A stretch of DNA of 49,637 nt from Thermus tenuipuniceus (GTDB lineage: Bacteria; Deinococcota; Deinococci; Deinococcales; Thermaceae), in NCBI RefSeq assembly GCF_002964845.1, contig NZ_PRDA01000030.1, forward strand, positions 1-49,637. Reading direction: 5' to 3'. This document shows, in pieces, positions 12,002-20,173 of the stretch. A program made the translations under genes and the position numbers. How positions within the stretch are numbered: position 1 is the stretch's first letter; each line of letters opens with the position of its first letter. The notes below the pieces were generated by a model. It worked only from the letters and a program-made list of their open reading frames with translations, did no database searches and was not told the origin of the DNA.

Positions 12002-13192
12002 CTAACCCTTCCAGAACTCTTTAACCAAGTCCAGTATACGGTCGGCCACCTGCCGCTTTTTCATGCGGGGGAGTTTCAGTACCCGGCCATCCCGGAGGAG
12101 GAGGACCACCTCGTTCTCGAGGCTGCCGAAGCCCACCCCTTCCCGGTTCACCCAGTTGAGGACGATGAGGTCCAGGTTCTTGCGGAGAAGCTTCTCCTTG
12201 GCCCGCGCCAAGCCCTCCCCGGTCTCCATGGCAAAGCCCACCAGGACCCTCGGTCCCTTGTTCTCCCCCAGCTCCTTGAGGATGTCGGGGTTGGGTACCA
12301 GGCGGAGAACCTTCTCCGCCGCCACCTTGGGCTCCTTCTCCCGGCTCACCTCCGCCGGGCGGTAGTCGGCCACCGCCGCCGCCATCACCACCGCCTGGGC
12401 CCAGGAATAGCGCCCCAGAATGGCCTCGCGCATCTCCAAGGCGTTTTCCACCCGCACCACCTCCACCCCCCAGGGGTCGGGCAGGGCCGTGGGACCGGAA
12501 ACGAGCACCACCTCCGCCCCCCGGTCCCGGGCAGCCTCGGCCACAGAGTAGCCCATGCGGCCCGAGGAAGGGTTGGAAAGGTAGCGCACCGGGTCCAGGT
12601 ACTCCCGGGTGGGACCGGCGGACACCAGAAGCCTCAGGCCCTTAAGGTCCTTGGGGGTAAGGAAGGCCTGAAGCCTCTCCAAAAGCTCCTCGGGCTCCAG
12701 CATCCGTCCCCATCCTTCCCCCTCCCCCACCGCCGCCAAGGGCCCGTAGGCGGGGCCAAAGAGGGCGTGGCCCATGGCCTCGAGGCTCCTCGCATGCTCC
12801 TGGGTCTTGGGGGCAAGCCACATGGCCTCGTTCATGGCCGGGGCCCAGGCCACCCGCTTAGCCCCCGCCAAGAGGGTGGCGGAAAGGAGGTCATCCGCCA
12901 GGCCCAAGGCGGCCTTGGCCATGGCGTGGGCGGTGGCCGGGGCCACCAGGACCACATCGGCCCAGCGGGCGAGCTCTATGTGTAAGGCCCGGCCATCGGG
13001 CCTGAACCAGGCCTCCTCCGTGGCCACCTCCCCCCCGGCGGCCACCGCCAGGGAAAGGGGGGTGATGAACTCCAGGGCCCTGGGGGTGGCCAGGACCCGC
13101 ACCTCGTGGCCTTGGGCCCTGAGGAGGCGGAGAAGGTGGGGGGCCTTGATAGCCGCCACCCCCCCCGTCACCGCCACCAGAACCCGGGCCAC
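12002..13192 (-). CDS. coaBC: Bifunctional phosphopantothenoylcysteine decarboxylase/synthetase
   Basis: Makes 4'-phosphopantetheine in coenzyme A synthesis: CoaB joins cysteine to phosphopantothenate, CoaC (FMN) decarboxylates. 396 residues. CoaC half: [11 protein letters not shown], His71 in [12 protein letters not shown], and APAMNEAMW. CoaB half from about 186: [39 protein letters not shown] and the lysine-rich KEPKVAAEK. Oddity: the flap motif, usually ACGxxGxGR with a proton-donating Cys, reads [11 protein letters not shown] (153-163), with no Cys. GTG start directly beside the rpoZ stop. Confidence 0.95.
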   Translation of the reverse strand: MARVLVAVTGGVAAIKAPHLLRLLRAQGHEVRVLATPRALEFITPLSLAVAAGGEVATEEAWFRPDGRALHIELARWADVVLVAPATAHAMAKAALGLADDLLSATLLAGAKRVAWAPAMNEAMWLAPKTQEHARSLEAMGHALFGPAYGPLAAVGEGEGWGRMLEPEELLERLQAFLTPKDLKGLRLLVSAGPTREYLDPVRYLSNPSSGRMGYSVAEAARDRGAEVVLVSGPTALPDPWGVEVVRVENALEMREAILGRYSWAQAVVMAAAVADYRPAEVSREKEPKVAAEKVLRLVPNPDILKELGENKGPRVLVGFAMETGEGLARAKEKLLRKNLDLIVLNWVNREGVGFGSLENEVVLLLRDGRVLKLPRMKKRQVADRILDLVKEFWKG

Positions 13193-13492
13193 CTACGCCT
13201 CCTCTTCCACCGGGTAGAGCCGTTCCATCTCCCTCTGCAGGCGATCCTCAGGCACCAGGTTCTCCCCGAAGACCAGCCTCCCCGTGAGCAGCTCCTTCAT
13301 GGCCCAGGTGACGGGATTGGGGTCGTCCAGGATGCCCTCGAGGGTCCGCATCTTGGGCCTCTCCTCCGGCTCCAGAACCGTGTTCTTAAAGCGGTGGCGA
13401 AGAAGCTGCTCCGCCCGCTTGGCCACCACCACGGTGAGCCGGTACTTGGAATCCACCATGCCAAAAAGCTTGTCAATCCCGGGTTCCGCCAT
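13193..13492 (-). CDS. rpoZ: RNA polymerase omega subunit
   Basis: Small subunit that wraps the beta-prime C-terminus and aids RNA polymerase assembly. 99 residues, starting [19 protein letters not shown], with the conserved [11 protein letters not shown] helix. The gmk-rpoZ-coaBC order is widespread in bacteria and supports the call. It overlaps the end of gmk by 20 bases and abuts coaBC. Confidence 0.95.
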   Translation of the reverse strand: MAEPGIDKLFGMVDSKYRLTVVVAKRAEQLLRHRFKNTVLEPEERPKMRTLEGILDDPNPVTWAMKELLTGRLVFGENLVPEDRLQREMERLYPVEEEA

Positions 13493-14135
13493 AATTCCTC
13501 CGCAGAATCTCGTCCAGCTCGGCTTCCAGGTCCTTATCCCGTTTCAAGGCCCTCTCCAAGGCGGGGCCCATCCTAGGGGTGCGCCGCCTCTCGGCGGTAA
13601 GGATGGCCAGGAAGTCGGCCACCGCCTCCTCCAGCACCTCGTTCACCACCACGTAATCGAAGAGATGGGCGTTCTGGATCTCCCATTCCGCCTGCTTCAG
13701 CCTCTTTTCTATCTTCTCCGGGGCGTCCTTGCCCCGGTAGACCAAACGCCGCTTCAGCTCGGAAAGGGAAGGGGGCAGGAGGAAGATGAGGACCGCTTCG
13801 GGCATCTTCTCACGCACCTGCAGGGCCCCCTGCACCTCGATCTCCAGAAGAACATCCTCCCCCCGGGCCAAAGCCCGCTCCACCGGGGCCCTTGGGGTGC
13901 CGTAAAGGTGCCCCACGTACTCGGCATGCTCCAAGAACCCATCCTCCCGCAACAGGGCTTCAAAGGTAGCCCTATCCACGAAGTAGTAGTCCACCCCATC
14001 CCGTTCTCCGGGACGCGGGGGACGGGTGGTCATGGAGATGGAGTAGAAGAGGCGGGTGCGCTCCAGCACCTTAGCCCGCACCGTGCCCTTCCCCACCCCG
14101 CTGGCCCCGGTCATGACGAAAAGGCGGCCCCCCAT
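13473..14135 (-). CDS. gmk: Guanylate kinase
   Basis: Phosphorylates GMP to GDP with ATP. 220 residues from the ATG at 14135. P-loop [10 protein letters not shown] near the start; GMP-binding part [31 protein letters not shown]; lid-like [18 protein letters not shown] three codons earlier (14144) sits exactly six bases after the TATCCT box and may be the true start of a leaderless mRNA, giving 223 residues. First gene of a five-gene run and divergent from the amylase. Confidence 0.96.
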   Translation of the reverse strand: MGGRLFVMTGASGVGKGTVRAKVLERTRLFYSISMTTRPPRPGERDGVDYYFVDRATFEALLREDGFLEHAEYVGHLYGTPRAPVERALARGEDVLLEIEVQGALQVREKMPEAVLIFLLPPSLSELKRRLVYRGKDAPEKIEKRLKQAEWEIQNAHLFDYVVVNEVLEEAVADFLAILTAERRRTPRMGPALERALKRDKDLEAELDEILRRNYGGTRD

Positions 14136-14150
14136 ACCCTTCACCCCGGG

Positions 14151-14179
14151 AGGATACCAAAGCCACCCCGAAGAGGCAA
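14151..14179 (-). promoter_or_regulatory. Promoter of the gmk-rpoZ-coaBC-argR-marC run
   Basis: Minus strand: TTGCCT (14174-14179), a 17-base spacer, then TATCCT (14151-14156). Six bases further is the GTG at 14144. Both hexamers match four of six consensus bases and the spacing is ideal. Confidence 0.55.
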
Positions 14180-14214
14180 GGATTTTTGTGATCCATCCCA
14201 CACTGCCTCCGTAG

Positions 14215-14220
14215 TACACT
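14215..14220 (+). promoter_or_regulatory. Possible -10 box of the amylase, leaderless start
   Basis: TACACT fits TAnnnT and ends seven bases before the GTG start codon; no ribosome site is present. No -35 at the proper distance is convincing. Confidence 0.35.
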
Positions 14221-14227
14221 TGGGCCC

Positions 14228-15655
14228 GTGGCCTGGTACGAGGGCGCTTTTTTCTACCAGATCTTGCCTGACCGTTACTTCCGGGCCGGCCCTCCCGGCA
14301 AGCCCGCCCCAGCGGGTCCCCTGGAACCCTGGGAAGCGCCACCCTCCCTTAGGGGGTTCAAGGGAGGCACCCTATGGGGAGTTGCGGAGAGGATCCCCTA
14401 CCTCAAGGACCTAGGGGTGGAGGCCCTTTACCTGAACCCCATCTTCGCCTCCACCGCCAACCACCGCTACCACACCACGGACTACTTCCAGGTGGACCCG
14501 GTCCTGGGAGGGAACGCCGCCTTAAGGCACCTTCTGGAGGTGGCCCACGCCCACGGCATGCGGGTTATCCTGGACGGGGTTTTCAACCACACGGGAAGGG
14601 GGTTTTTCGCCTTCCAGCACCTTTTGGAAAACGGGGAGGCGAGCCCTTATCGGGACTGGTATTACGTGAAGGGGTTTCCCCTGAACGCCTATAGCCGCCA
14701 CCCCAACTACGAGGCCTGGTGGGGTAACCCCGAGCTCCCCAAGCTCCGGGTGGAAACCCCGGCGGTGCGGGAGTACCTCCTGGAGGTGGCGGAGTACTGG
14801 ATCCGCTTTGGGGCCGATGGCTGGCGGCTGGACGTGCCCAACGAGATCCCTGACCCCGAGTTCTGGCGGGCCTTCCGCAGGAGGGTCAAGGGAGCCAACC
14901 CCGAGGCCTACATCGTAGGGGAGATCTGGGAGGAAGCCGACTTCTGGCTCCAAGGGGATATGTTCGACGCCACCATGAACTACCCCCTGAGCCGGGCCAT
15001 CCTGGGCTTCGTGGGGGGAGAGGTCCTGGACCAGGAGCTATCCTCCCGCTCGGGCCTAGGGCGGATCGAGCCCTTGCAGGCCCTGGCCTTCAGCCACCGC
15101 CTGGAAGGCCTCTTTACCCGTTACCGTCCGGAGGTGGTGCGGGCCCAGATGAACCTCCTCACCTCCCACGACACCCCCCGCCTCCTCACCCTCCTTAGGG
15201 GAAGCGTGGAGCGGGCTAAACTGGCCCTTTCCCTCCTTTTCCTCCTGCCTGGAAACCCCACGGTCTATTACGGGGAGGAGGTGGGGATGGAAGGAGGCCA
15301 CGACCCGGAAAACCGGGCGGGCATGGTCTGGGACCAGGGCCGATGGAAGGAGGAGATACGGCAAACGGTGCGGCGCATGGCCCGCTTGCGCCAGGAACAC
15401 CCCGAGCTCCGCACCGCCCCCTACCAGCGGGTCTATGCTGCAGACGGGCACCTGGCCTTCACCCGGGGGCCCTACCTGGTGGTGGTGAACGCCAGCCCGG
15501 GACCCTTCCTTCAGGACTTCCCCCTGCACGGGGCCCTGCCTCGAGGGGCCCAGGCGGTGGATCTGCTCTCCGGGGCCCTCTGCACCCCCGCGGGCGGGCG
15601 CCTCTGCGGGCCAACGCTCCCGCCCTTCTCCCTGGCGGTCTGGGTGGAGGTTTAA
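14228..15655 (+). CDS. GH13 alpha-amylase-family glycosidase (neopullulanase/maltogenic-like)
   Basis: Hydrolyses alpha-glucan or maltodextrin; the exact substrate is not settled. 475 residues from a GTG. It starts directly with the barrel (AWYEGAFFYQILPDRYF), with no signal peptide and no N-terminal CBM34 domain as in many neopullulanases. The catalytic set is complete: DGVFNHTGRGFF, nucleophile Asp in GWRLDVPNEI, acid Glu in VGEIWEE, and Asp in LTSHDTPR. The C-terminal beta domain holds two Cys (CTPAGGRLC). Likely intracellular maltodextrin use. Its stop overlaps the convergent gene in a shared TTAA. Confidence 0.9.
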   Translation: MAWYEGAFFYQILPDRYFRAGPPGKPAPAGPLEPWEAPPSLRGFKGGTLWGVAERIPYLKDLGVEALYLNPIFASTANHRYHTTDYFQVDPVLGGNAALRHLLEVAHAHGMRVILDGVFNHTGRGFFAFQHLLENGEASPYRDWYYVKGFPLNAYSRHPNYEAWWGNPELPKLRVETPAVREYLLEVAEYWIRFGADGWRLDVPNEIPDPEFWRAFRRRVKGANPEAYIVGEIWEEADFWLQGDMFDATMNYPLSRAILGFVGGEVLDQELSSRSGLGRIEPLQALAFSHRLEGLFTRYRPEVVRAQMNLLTSHDTPRLLTLLRGSVERAKLALSLLFLLPGNPTVYYGEEVGMEGGHDPENRAGMVWDQGRWKEEIRQTVRRMARLRQEHPELRTAPYQRVYAADGHLAFTRGPYLVVVNASPGPFLQDFPLHGALPRGAQAVDLLSGALCTPAGGRLCGPTLPPFSLAVWVEV

Positions 15656-16098
15656 GGGAGGGCGCCCTCAAAGCGCAGAAGCCAGGCCTTGAGCCCCTCC
15701 TGCCCGGCGAAACCCCCGATCCGCCCATCCGCGTGGATCACCCGGTGGGCGGGCACCAGGAGGAAAAAAGGCGAAGCCCGCATCCCCGCCCCCACCGCCC
15801 GCGGGGAGAGGCCAAGCTCCCGGGCCAGGGAGCCGTAGCTTTCCGTGTGCCCGTAGGGGATAAGGCGCACCCGCTCGTAAAGGGCCACCCGCATGGGGGC
15901 AAACCCCATGTAGTCCAGGGGAATGTCCAAAAAATCGGGCTTTTCCCCGGCGAAGTAGGCCAGCACCCGCTCCCGTACCCTTTCGGCCAAAGGGCCCCGG
16001 GCCTCGAGGCCCCGGGGCAACAAGGCCGGCTCCAGAAGCCGCACGCCCCTCGAGGTGACCTCGAGCCACAAGGGACCAATGGGCGTGGGAATCAGCAT
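15652..16098 (-). CDS. Alkyltransferase-like (ATL) DNA-damage recognition protein
   Basis: Related to O6-alkylguanine-DNA alkyltransferase, but the active site reads VPAHRVI instead of PCHRV, so the methyl-accepting Cys is Ala. ATL proteins bind O6-alkylguanine, flip it out and direct the lesion to nucleotide excision repair; T. thermophilus has a known ATL (TTHA1564). 148 residues from the ATG at 16098: an N-terminal strand-rich part, then the DNA-binding domain with RVRLIPYGHTESYGSLAREL, the helix RAVGAGMRASPF and IGGFAGQEGLKAWLL. Last gene of the minus-strand run starting at 22957. It cannot repair alkyl groups itself. Confidence 0.9.
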   Translation of the reverse strand: MLIPTPIGPLWLEVTSRGVRLLEPALLPRGLEARGPLAERVRERVLAYFAGEKPDFLDIPLDYMGFAPMRVALYERVRLIPYGHTESYGSLARELGLSPRAVGAGMRASPFFLLVPAHRVIHADGRIGGFAGQEGLKAWLLRFEGALP

Positions 16099-16121
16099 GG
16101 GCCTTAGCGGAATGAGGGAAG

Positions 16122-17222
16122 CTACTTGGTAGCCCAGGCCCCCTCGGGGCCCGGAACCCCACCCAACAAAAGGTCGGAGAGAAAGGTGCCGGGGAAGTAA
16201 TACCCAAGGATCTCCCGGTACCCGTATCCCGCCTCCGCCATGCCCTTGGCGCCCCACTGGGAGAGGCCCACCCCGTGCCCTGCCCCCCGGCCCTCCGCCT
16301 GCCAGCCCTTGAACTCCGCCAAAGCCGAGGGCAGGCCCAGGTTCCGCACCAGCCGCTGGGCCTCGGGTCCCTGCACCTCCACCCCCAGTAGCCGTAGGCG
16401 CCATACCCTGCCCGAGGCGCTTCGCTCCAGCACCACGGGGGAATCCCCAAGGGAGCCGGCCTGGGGAGTACGGCCCATGGCCCTCAAAGCCATCGCCGCC
16501 CTCTCCGGGCTCACGGAAACCTGCCACTGGCTTTTGGGACCCCGGGCATAGGGGTCCGGCCTCGGCCGCAGATAGGGCAAGGCTTTTTGGAAAACCTCCT
16601 CGCTACCTGCGGTCATGCCCCCGGAATCGGCGTGGTAGAGAGCAGAAATGGCTTTTCCTTGGTAGCTTAAGACCTTGCCCCGGGTACCCCTCACCGCCTC
16701 AGTATGCCTGGGGGTTTCCACGGCCAAGCCCAGGTAGACCTGGCAGATCTCGCTGGCGCAGAGGTCGTAAGGAGCCCGGGGATTCAAGCGGTTCACGGCG
16801 AAGGTGCGGGCCACCACCGCCTGGGCCTTCAGGGCCTCTTGGGGAAAGCCCTCGGGCATCTCCGCGGGGAGAACGCCGAGGAGGTAATCCTCTAGAAGGA
16901 CCAGGTTCACCACCCAAAGCCTTCCCCCCTGGGCAAGAAGGCGCACCCCACCCCTATAGGTGCGCCCCTCCAAGCGGAAATAGGGCTCGGGAAACTCCCA
17001 AAAGGGCTGGAGCCTGCCTTCCACCCAGACCCCTTGGGCCACCCCCCTAGCCCGCACGGTTCCCTGACCCTCCGGCAGGAGGAGGGATACCTCCTGGCCT
17101 TCCGGCACCTCCTTAAGGAGCACCCTGAGGAGAAGGTCCCTCTCCTGGCCCCGGGAGGGCAGGATCCAAACCAGGAAAAGGAGGAGGCAAACCAGAAGGG
17201 CACCCTTTAACCCGTACGTCAT
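16122..17222 (-). CDS. SpoIID/LytB-domain peptidoglycan lytic enzyme-like protein
   Basis: 366 residues with an N-terminal hydrophobic signal (LLVCLLLFLVWIL), so probably exported. The SpoIID core is present: VLLEDYLLGVLPAEMP with the catalytic-type Glu, ALKAQAVVARTFAV, YHADSGGMT and GAGHGVGLSQWGAKGMAEAG. Family members (SpoIID) are lytic transglycosylases acting on denuded glycan during engulfment. Thermus does not sporulate, so a role in wall remodelling or division is likely instead (inference). Part of the run with bshC, crp-type and mqnD genes. Confidence 0.88.
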   Translation of the reverse strand: MTYGLKGALLVCLLLFLVWILPSRGQERDLLLRVLLKEVPEGQEVSLLLPEGQGTVRARGVAQGVWVEGRLQPFWEFPEPYFRLEGRTYRGGVRLLAQGGRLWVVNLVLLEDYLLGVLPAEMPEGFPQEALKAQAVVARTFAVNRLNPRAPYDLCASEICQVYLGLAVETPRHTEAVRGTRGKVLSYQGKAISALYHADSGGMTAGSEEVFQKALPYLRPRPDPYARGPKSQWQVSVSPERAAMALRAMGRTPQAGSLGDSPVVLERSASGRVWRLRLLGVEVQGPEAQRLVRNLGLPSALAEFKGWQAEGRGAGHGVGLSQWGAKGMAEAGYGYREILGYYFPGTFLSDLLLGGVPGPEGAWATK

Positions 17223-17243
17223 ACCGTGCCCCTATCCTATCGT

Positions 17244-18697
17244 CTAGTCCAAAACCAGGGTGGCCCTTCCCGAGATGTGGGCCTTCTGGAGCCTCTGGAG
17301 GGCCTCCGGATGGCGCAAGGCGTACATGGCGAAGGGGTAGACCCGTTCCTGGGGCAGGCCTCGAGGCAAAAGGTGCCGCCTGAGGCGTTCCAGATGGTGC
17401 AGAAGGACCGCATCCCGCCCCATGCGGGCGCGGAGAAGCTTCTTCAAAAGCCTTTCCCCCTCCCCCTTTAGCCTCGCCTGGAAGCGGCGAAAAGGCCTTT
17501 CCAAGGTGGGCTCCAGGGCGCGGGCCTTCTGGCCCAGGGCCTCCACCTCCTCCAAGAGGCGCGAAAGCTCCGCCTCGAGGCCCCTGAACCCTTCCAGCAC
17601 CTCTTTGACAGCCTCCAGGAAGGCATCCTCCCTCCCCTCCACAAACGCCCAGGGGTCCAAGCGGTACCTTTGCAAAATGCGATGGATGGGAGGCTCCAAA
17701 ACCAGGGCCCTTAGGCGTAGAAACAAGGCGGGCATGGGGATGCCGTAAAGGGCGTAGACCCGGGAGAGCTCGGCCACATACCGAAACTCGTTGGGACCCA
17801 CCACGAAGCCCGCCGTGGGCAGAACCAGGTCCTGGAATACCGGCCTCAGACCCGCCGCAGGGGTGAGACGGCTGGGATCGGTCCGGAGGATCTCTAGAAG
17901 CTCCTGTTTGCTATAGCGCCTTACCCCATCGGTAAAGGTTCCTTCCTGATAAAAGAGAAGCCTTCTTTGATCTGTTTCCAAAAAAAATTGGTGGCCCCCG
18001 GCTTGCGCTTCAGAGGAGGCTTGCCCCCCAGGGCGCGGATGCGCTCCGCCTCCTGGTTGATGGCCTGGGCGCTGGCCAGGGGGTCCTCCAGCGCCCTTTC
18101 CAGGGCCTTTTGGAAAAGGGGGGCAAGCTCCGGGGCCATGGGGTCAAAGGGAATGAGGCCCCGCTCCCCCCAAAAGGCCAAAAGGGTGCGGGCGAAAAAC
18201 TCGGACAGGGTCTCCCCCTCCAGGGCGTAGGCCACCCGGGTATCCCTGGACCAGGGACCCAGAAACTCCCTCACCGCCTCTCGGTAAGGCGCAAAAGGGA
18301 TCCGCCCTGCGGGAAGGGGCGGCAGGGGCAGGGAGAGGATACGCACCTCCTCCTCCAGGAGAAGATGAAGGTGGCGCACCTCCTCCACATCGTGGTCCTG
18401 GGAAGCCACCCAAAAGAGGGAAGCCGCCCCCACCTTTTCCGCCAGGCCCAAGGCGGTGTGGGCCTTGTAGAAGGTCAAGGCAGGCCCTCCCAGAAGCCCC
18501 GCCTGCTGGCCCGTGACCACTGCCCCCTGCCCCAGGCCCTCGAGGGCCGCAAAGGCCTCCCGTGGTGCCTGCAGGCGCTTCAGGTAGGCGGCAAGCGCCG
18601 CGGGCAGATGGGGATGGCCTTCCCGGCCCAAGCGCTCTTTGAGGACCTCTTCCCCCTGGGGTAGGCCCAACAGCTGGGCCAGGACCTGGGCTTCCAT
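17244..18697 (-). pseudogene. bshC: Bacillithiol synthase BshC, frameshifted at a T8 run
   Basis: BshC adds cysteine to GlcN-malate in the last step of bacillithiol synthesis. The N-terminal half (from the ATG at 18697: GAVVTGQQAGLLGGPALTFYK, FWVASQDHDVEEV) and the C-terminal half (LLFYQEGTFTDGVRRYSKQE, VLPTAGFVVGPNEFRYVAEL, then coiled coil) lie in different frames. They join at a run of eight T on the minus strand (17980-17987). Nine T would read through as NFF-LETDQRR and give one protein of about 484 residues. Nothing else is damaged, so this may be a sequencing error, a fresh loss, or a gene rescued by RNA polymerase slippage, as known for Thermus dnaX. Ten bases after the CRP-type gene. 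Confidence 0.85.
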
Positions 18698-18707
18698 GCT
18701 TCAAAGC

Positions 18708-19334
18708 CTAAAGCGCCTCAGCCAGGCGGGCAAGGGCCTGGGGTTTCCGGACCTCCACCCTACGGTAGCCCAGGTCCACCACCCCCGAAAGGGCCCACTC
18801 CCCCAGAAGCTTGGTCACGGTCTCCCGGGTGGCCCCCACCATGCGGGCCAGGTCCTGGTGGGAAAAGGCCACCTCCCCCGCCTGGTTTAGCCTCAGGAGA
18901 AGCCGGGCCAGGCGCTGGCTCACGGAGAGGTGGCGCAGTTCCCAAAGCCGCTCCTCCGCCTCCTTCAGCCGGGCGTACAGGGCCTCCAGGAGGAAGCGCT
19001 CCACCTCGGGAAAGCGCACCCGCAAGGAGGTCAGGGCTTCCTGGGGGGCGAAGAGGAACTCGGCGTAGGTCAGGGCGGTGGCCCCTGAAGTGCGCCTTCC
19101 TCCCCCCACCAAGGCCTCCTCCCCAAAAAGCCCCCCAGGCCCCACCACCCCCAAGGTGGCGGGTTCCCCTTCCGCTGAGCGGGGTCCTTCTAGCCAGACA
19201 AGCCCTTCCCGCACCAGGTACACCCCGTCCGCCCGGTCCCCCAGGGCGTAGAGGAGGGTACCCCGCAAGGCCCTCTTGGGCTGGAACACCCTGGCCGCCT
19301 CCCGCCGGGCCTCGAGGGAAAGCTCCTGGAACAT
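18708..19334 (-). CDS. CRP/FNR-family transcription regulator
   Basis: 208 residues: N-terminal cyclic-nucleotide-binding-like barrel (DGVYLVREGLVWL, GLFGEEALVGGGRRTSGATA), a dimer helix at about 108-130, and a C-terminal winged helix with FSHQDLARMVGATRETVTKLL. No FNR-type cysteine cluster. The phosphate-pocket Glu and Arg resemble those of CRP but this does not prove cAMP binding; Thermus also has ligand-free members such as SdrP. From context (next to mqnD and the ATL gene) it should correspond to one of the four T. thermophilus CRP/FNR proteins, likely TTHA1567. It may regulate its own operon. Confidence 0.9.
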   Translation of the reverse strand: MFQELSLEARREAARVFQPKRALRGTLLYALGDRADGVYLVREGLVWLEGPRSAEGEPATLGVVGPGGLFGEEALVGGGRRTSGATALTYAEFLFAPQEALTSLRVRFPEVERFLLEALYARLKEAEERLWELRHLSVSQRLARLLLRLNQAGEVAFSHQDLARMVGATRETVTKLLGEWALSGVVDLGYRRVEVRKPQALARLAEAL

Positions 19335-19343
19335 GCCCCGAGT

Positions 19344-20168
19344 TTACAAAAAGAGGGGGGCTTCGGAGGAAGGGATAAGCCCCCGGGCCTCGGCCTCAGC
19401 GAAGAGCCTCTCCACCGCCTTTTCCCCTTCCTCCCCCACGTCCTGGCTGAACCCGTTCACGTAGGTGCGCACATGGGCCCAGATCACCTCCTCCGAAAGC
19501 TCCTGGGCATGGGCTTTCAGGTAGGGAAGGGTTTCCTCGGGATGGGCCCAGGCGTATTCCAGGCTCCACCGCACCGCTTCGTCCAGGGCCTGGATGAGCT
19601 CCTTCCCCAGGTCCCGCCGGGCCAGGATGGCCCCCAAGGGAAGGGGCAGGCCCGTTTCCCTCTCCCACCACTCCCCCAGGTCCAGAAGCTTGACCAGGCC
19701 GTACTCCGGGTAGGTGAAACGGCTTTCGTGGATGACAAGACCTGCCTCCACCTCCCCTTGGGCCACCAGGGGCATGATCCGGTCGTAGCGCACCTCCACC
19801 GGCTCAAACCCTTGCGCATACAGGGAGAGGAGCAAAAAGGCCGTGGTATTCCGCCCAGGAATGGCCACCCGGGCTCCCTTCAGACCCCTCAAGGGCTTCT
19901 TGGCCACCACCAAAGGGCCTACCCCTCTTCCCAAGGCTCCCCCGCTCCTTAGGGCCACATACCGGTCCCGCACCCTCCCATAGGCGGCATAGGAGAGCTT
20001 GGTCAAAGGAAGCCTCCCCTCCAGAGCCCAGCGGTTCAGGGTCTCCACGTCCTCCAAAACCGCCTCTACCGGAAGGGGGCTTTCCACAAGGCCATGGGTG
20101 AGGGCGTAGAAGATGAAGGTGTCGTTGGGGCAGGGGGAGTAGCCCAGCTTAAGAACCGGCGCCTCCAT
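19344..20168 (-). CDS. mqnD: Menaquinone biosynthesis protein MqnD (futalosine pathway)
   Basis: Turns cyclic dehypoxanthine futalosine into 1,4-dihydroxy-6-naphthoate for menaquinone. 274 residues with a two-lobed binding-protein fold. Seen: LGYSPCPNDTFIFYAL near the N-terminus, DVETLNRWALEG, LTKLSYAAYG, GRNTTAFLLLSLY and VIHESRFTYPEYGL with a central His. The T. thermophilus enzyme (TTHA1568) is structurally known and sits in the same neighbourhood. Five bases after the upstream gene and nine before the CRP-type gene. Confidence 0.95.
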   Translation of the reverse strand: MEAPVLKLGYSPCPNDTFIFYALTHGLVESPLPVEAVLEDVETLNRWALEGRLPLTKLSYAAYGRVRDRYVALRSGGALGRGVGPLVVAKKPLRGLKGARVAIPGRNTTAFLLLSLYAQGFEPVEVRYDRIMPLVAQGEVEAGLVIHESRFTYPEYGLVKLLDLGEWWERETGLPLPLGAILARRDLGKELIQALDEAVRWSLEYAWAHPEETLPYLKAHAQELSEEVIWAHVRTYVNGFSQDVGEEGEKAVERLFAEAEARGLIPSSEAPLFL

Positions 20169-20173
20169 GAACC

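Noticed and set aside
12033-12038. TATACT on the minus strand near the 3' end of coaBC as an argR promoter
   Set aside because: No -35 match at the right distance and argR follows coaBC after only ten bases, so readthrough is simpler.
13284-14414. Plus-strand frame of 376 codons opposite gmk and running into the amylase
   Set aside because: Antisense to gmk and rpoZ and out of frame with the amylase; no recognisable domain.
15652-16527. Longer alkyltransferase-like frame reaching into the SpoIID-like gene
   Set aside because: The extra residues are Gly-rich out-of-frame sequence; the ATG at 16098 begins the family N-terminus.
17244-17981. C-terminal half of bshC as an independent gene starting at a TTG
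   Set aside because: It starts in the middle of the BshC fold and has no ribosome site; the frameshift at the T8 run explains it better.
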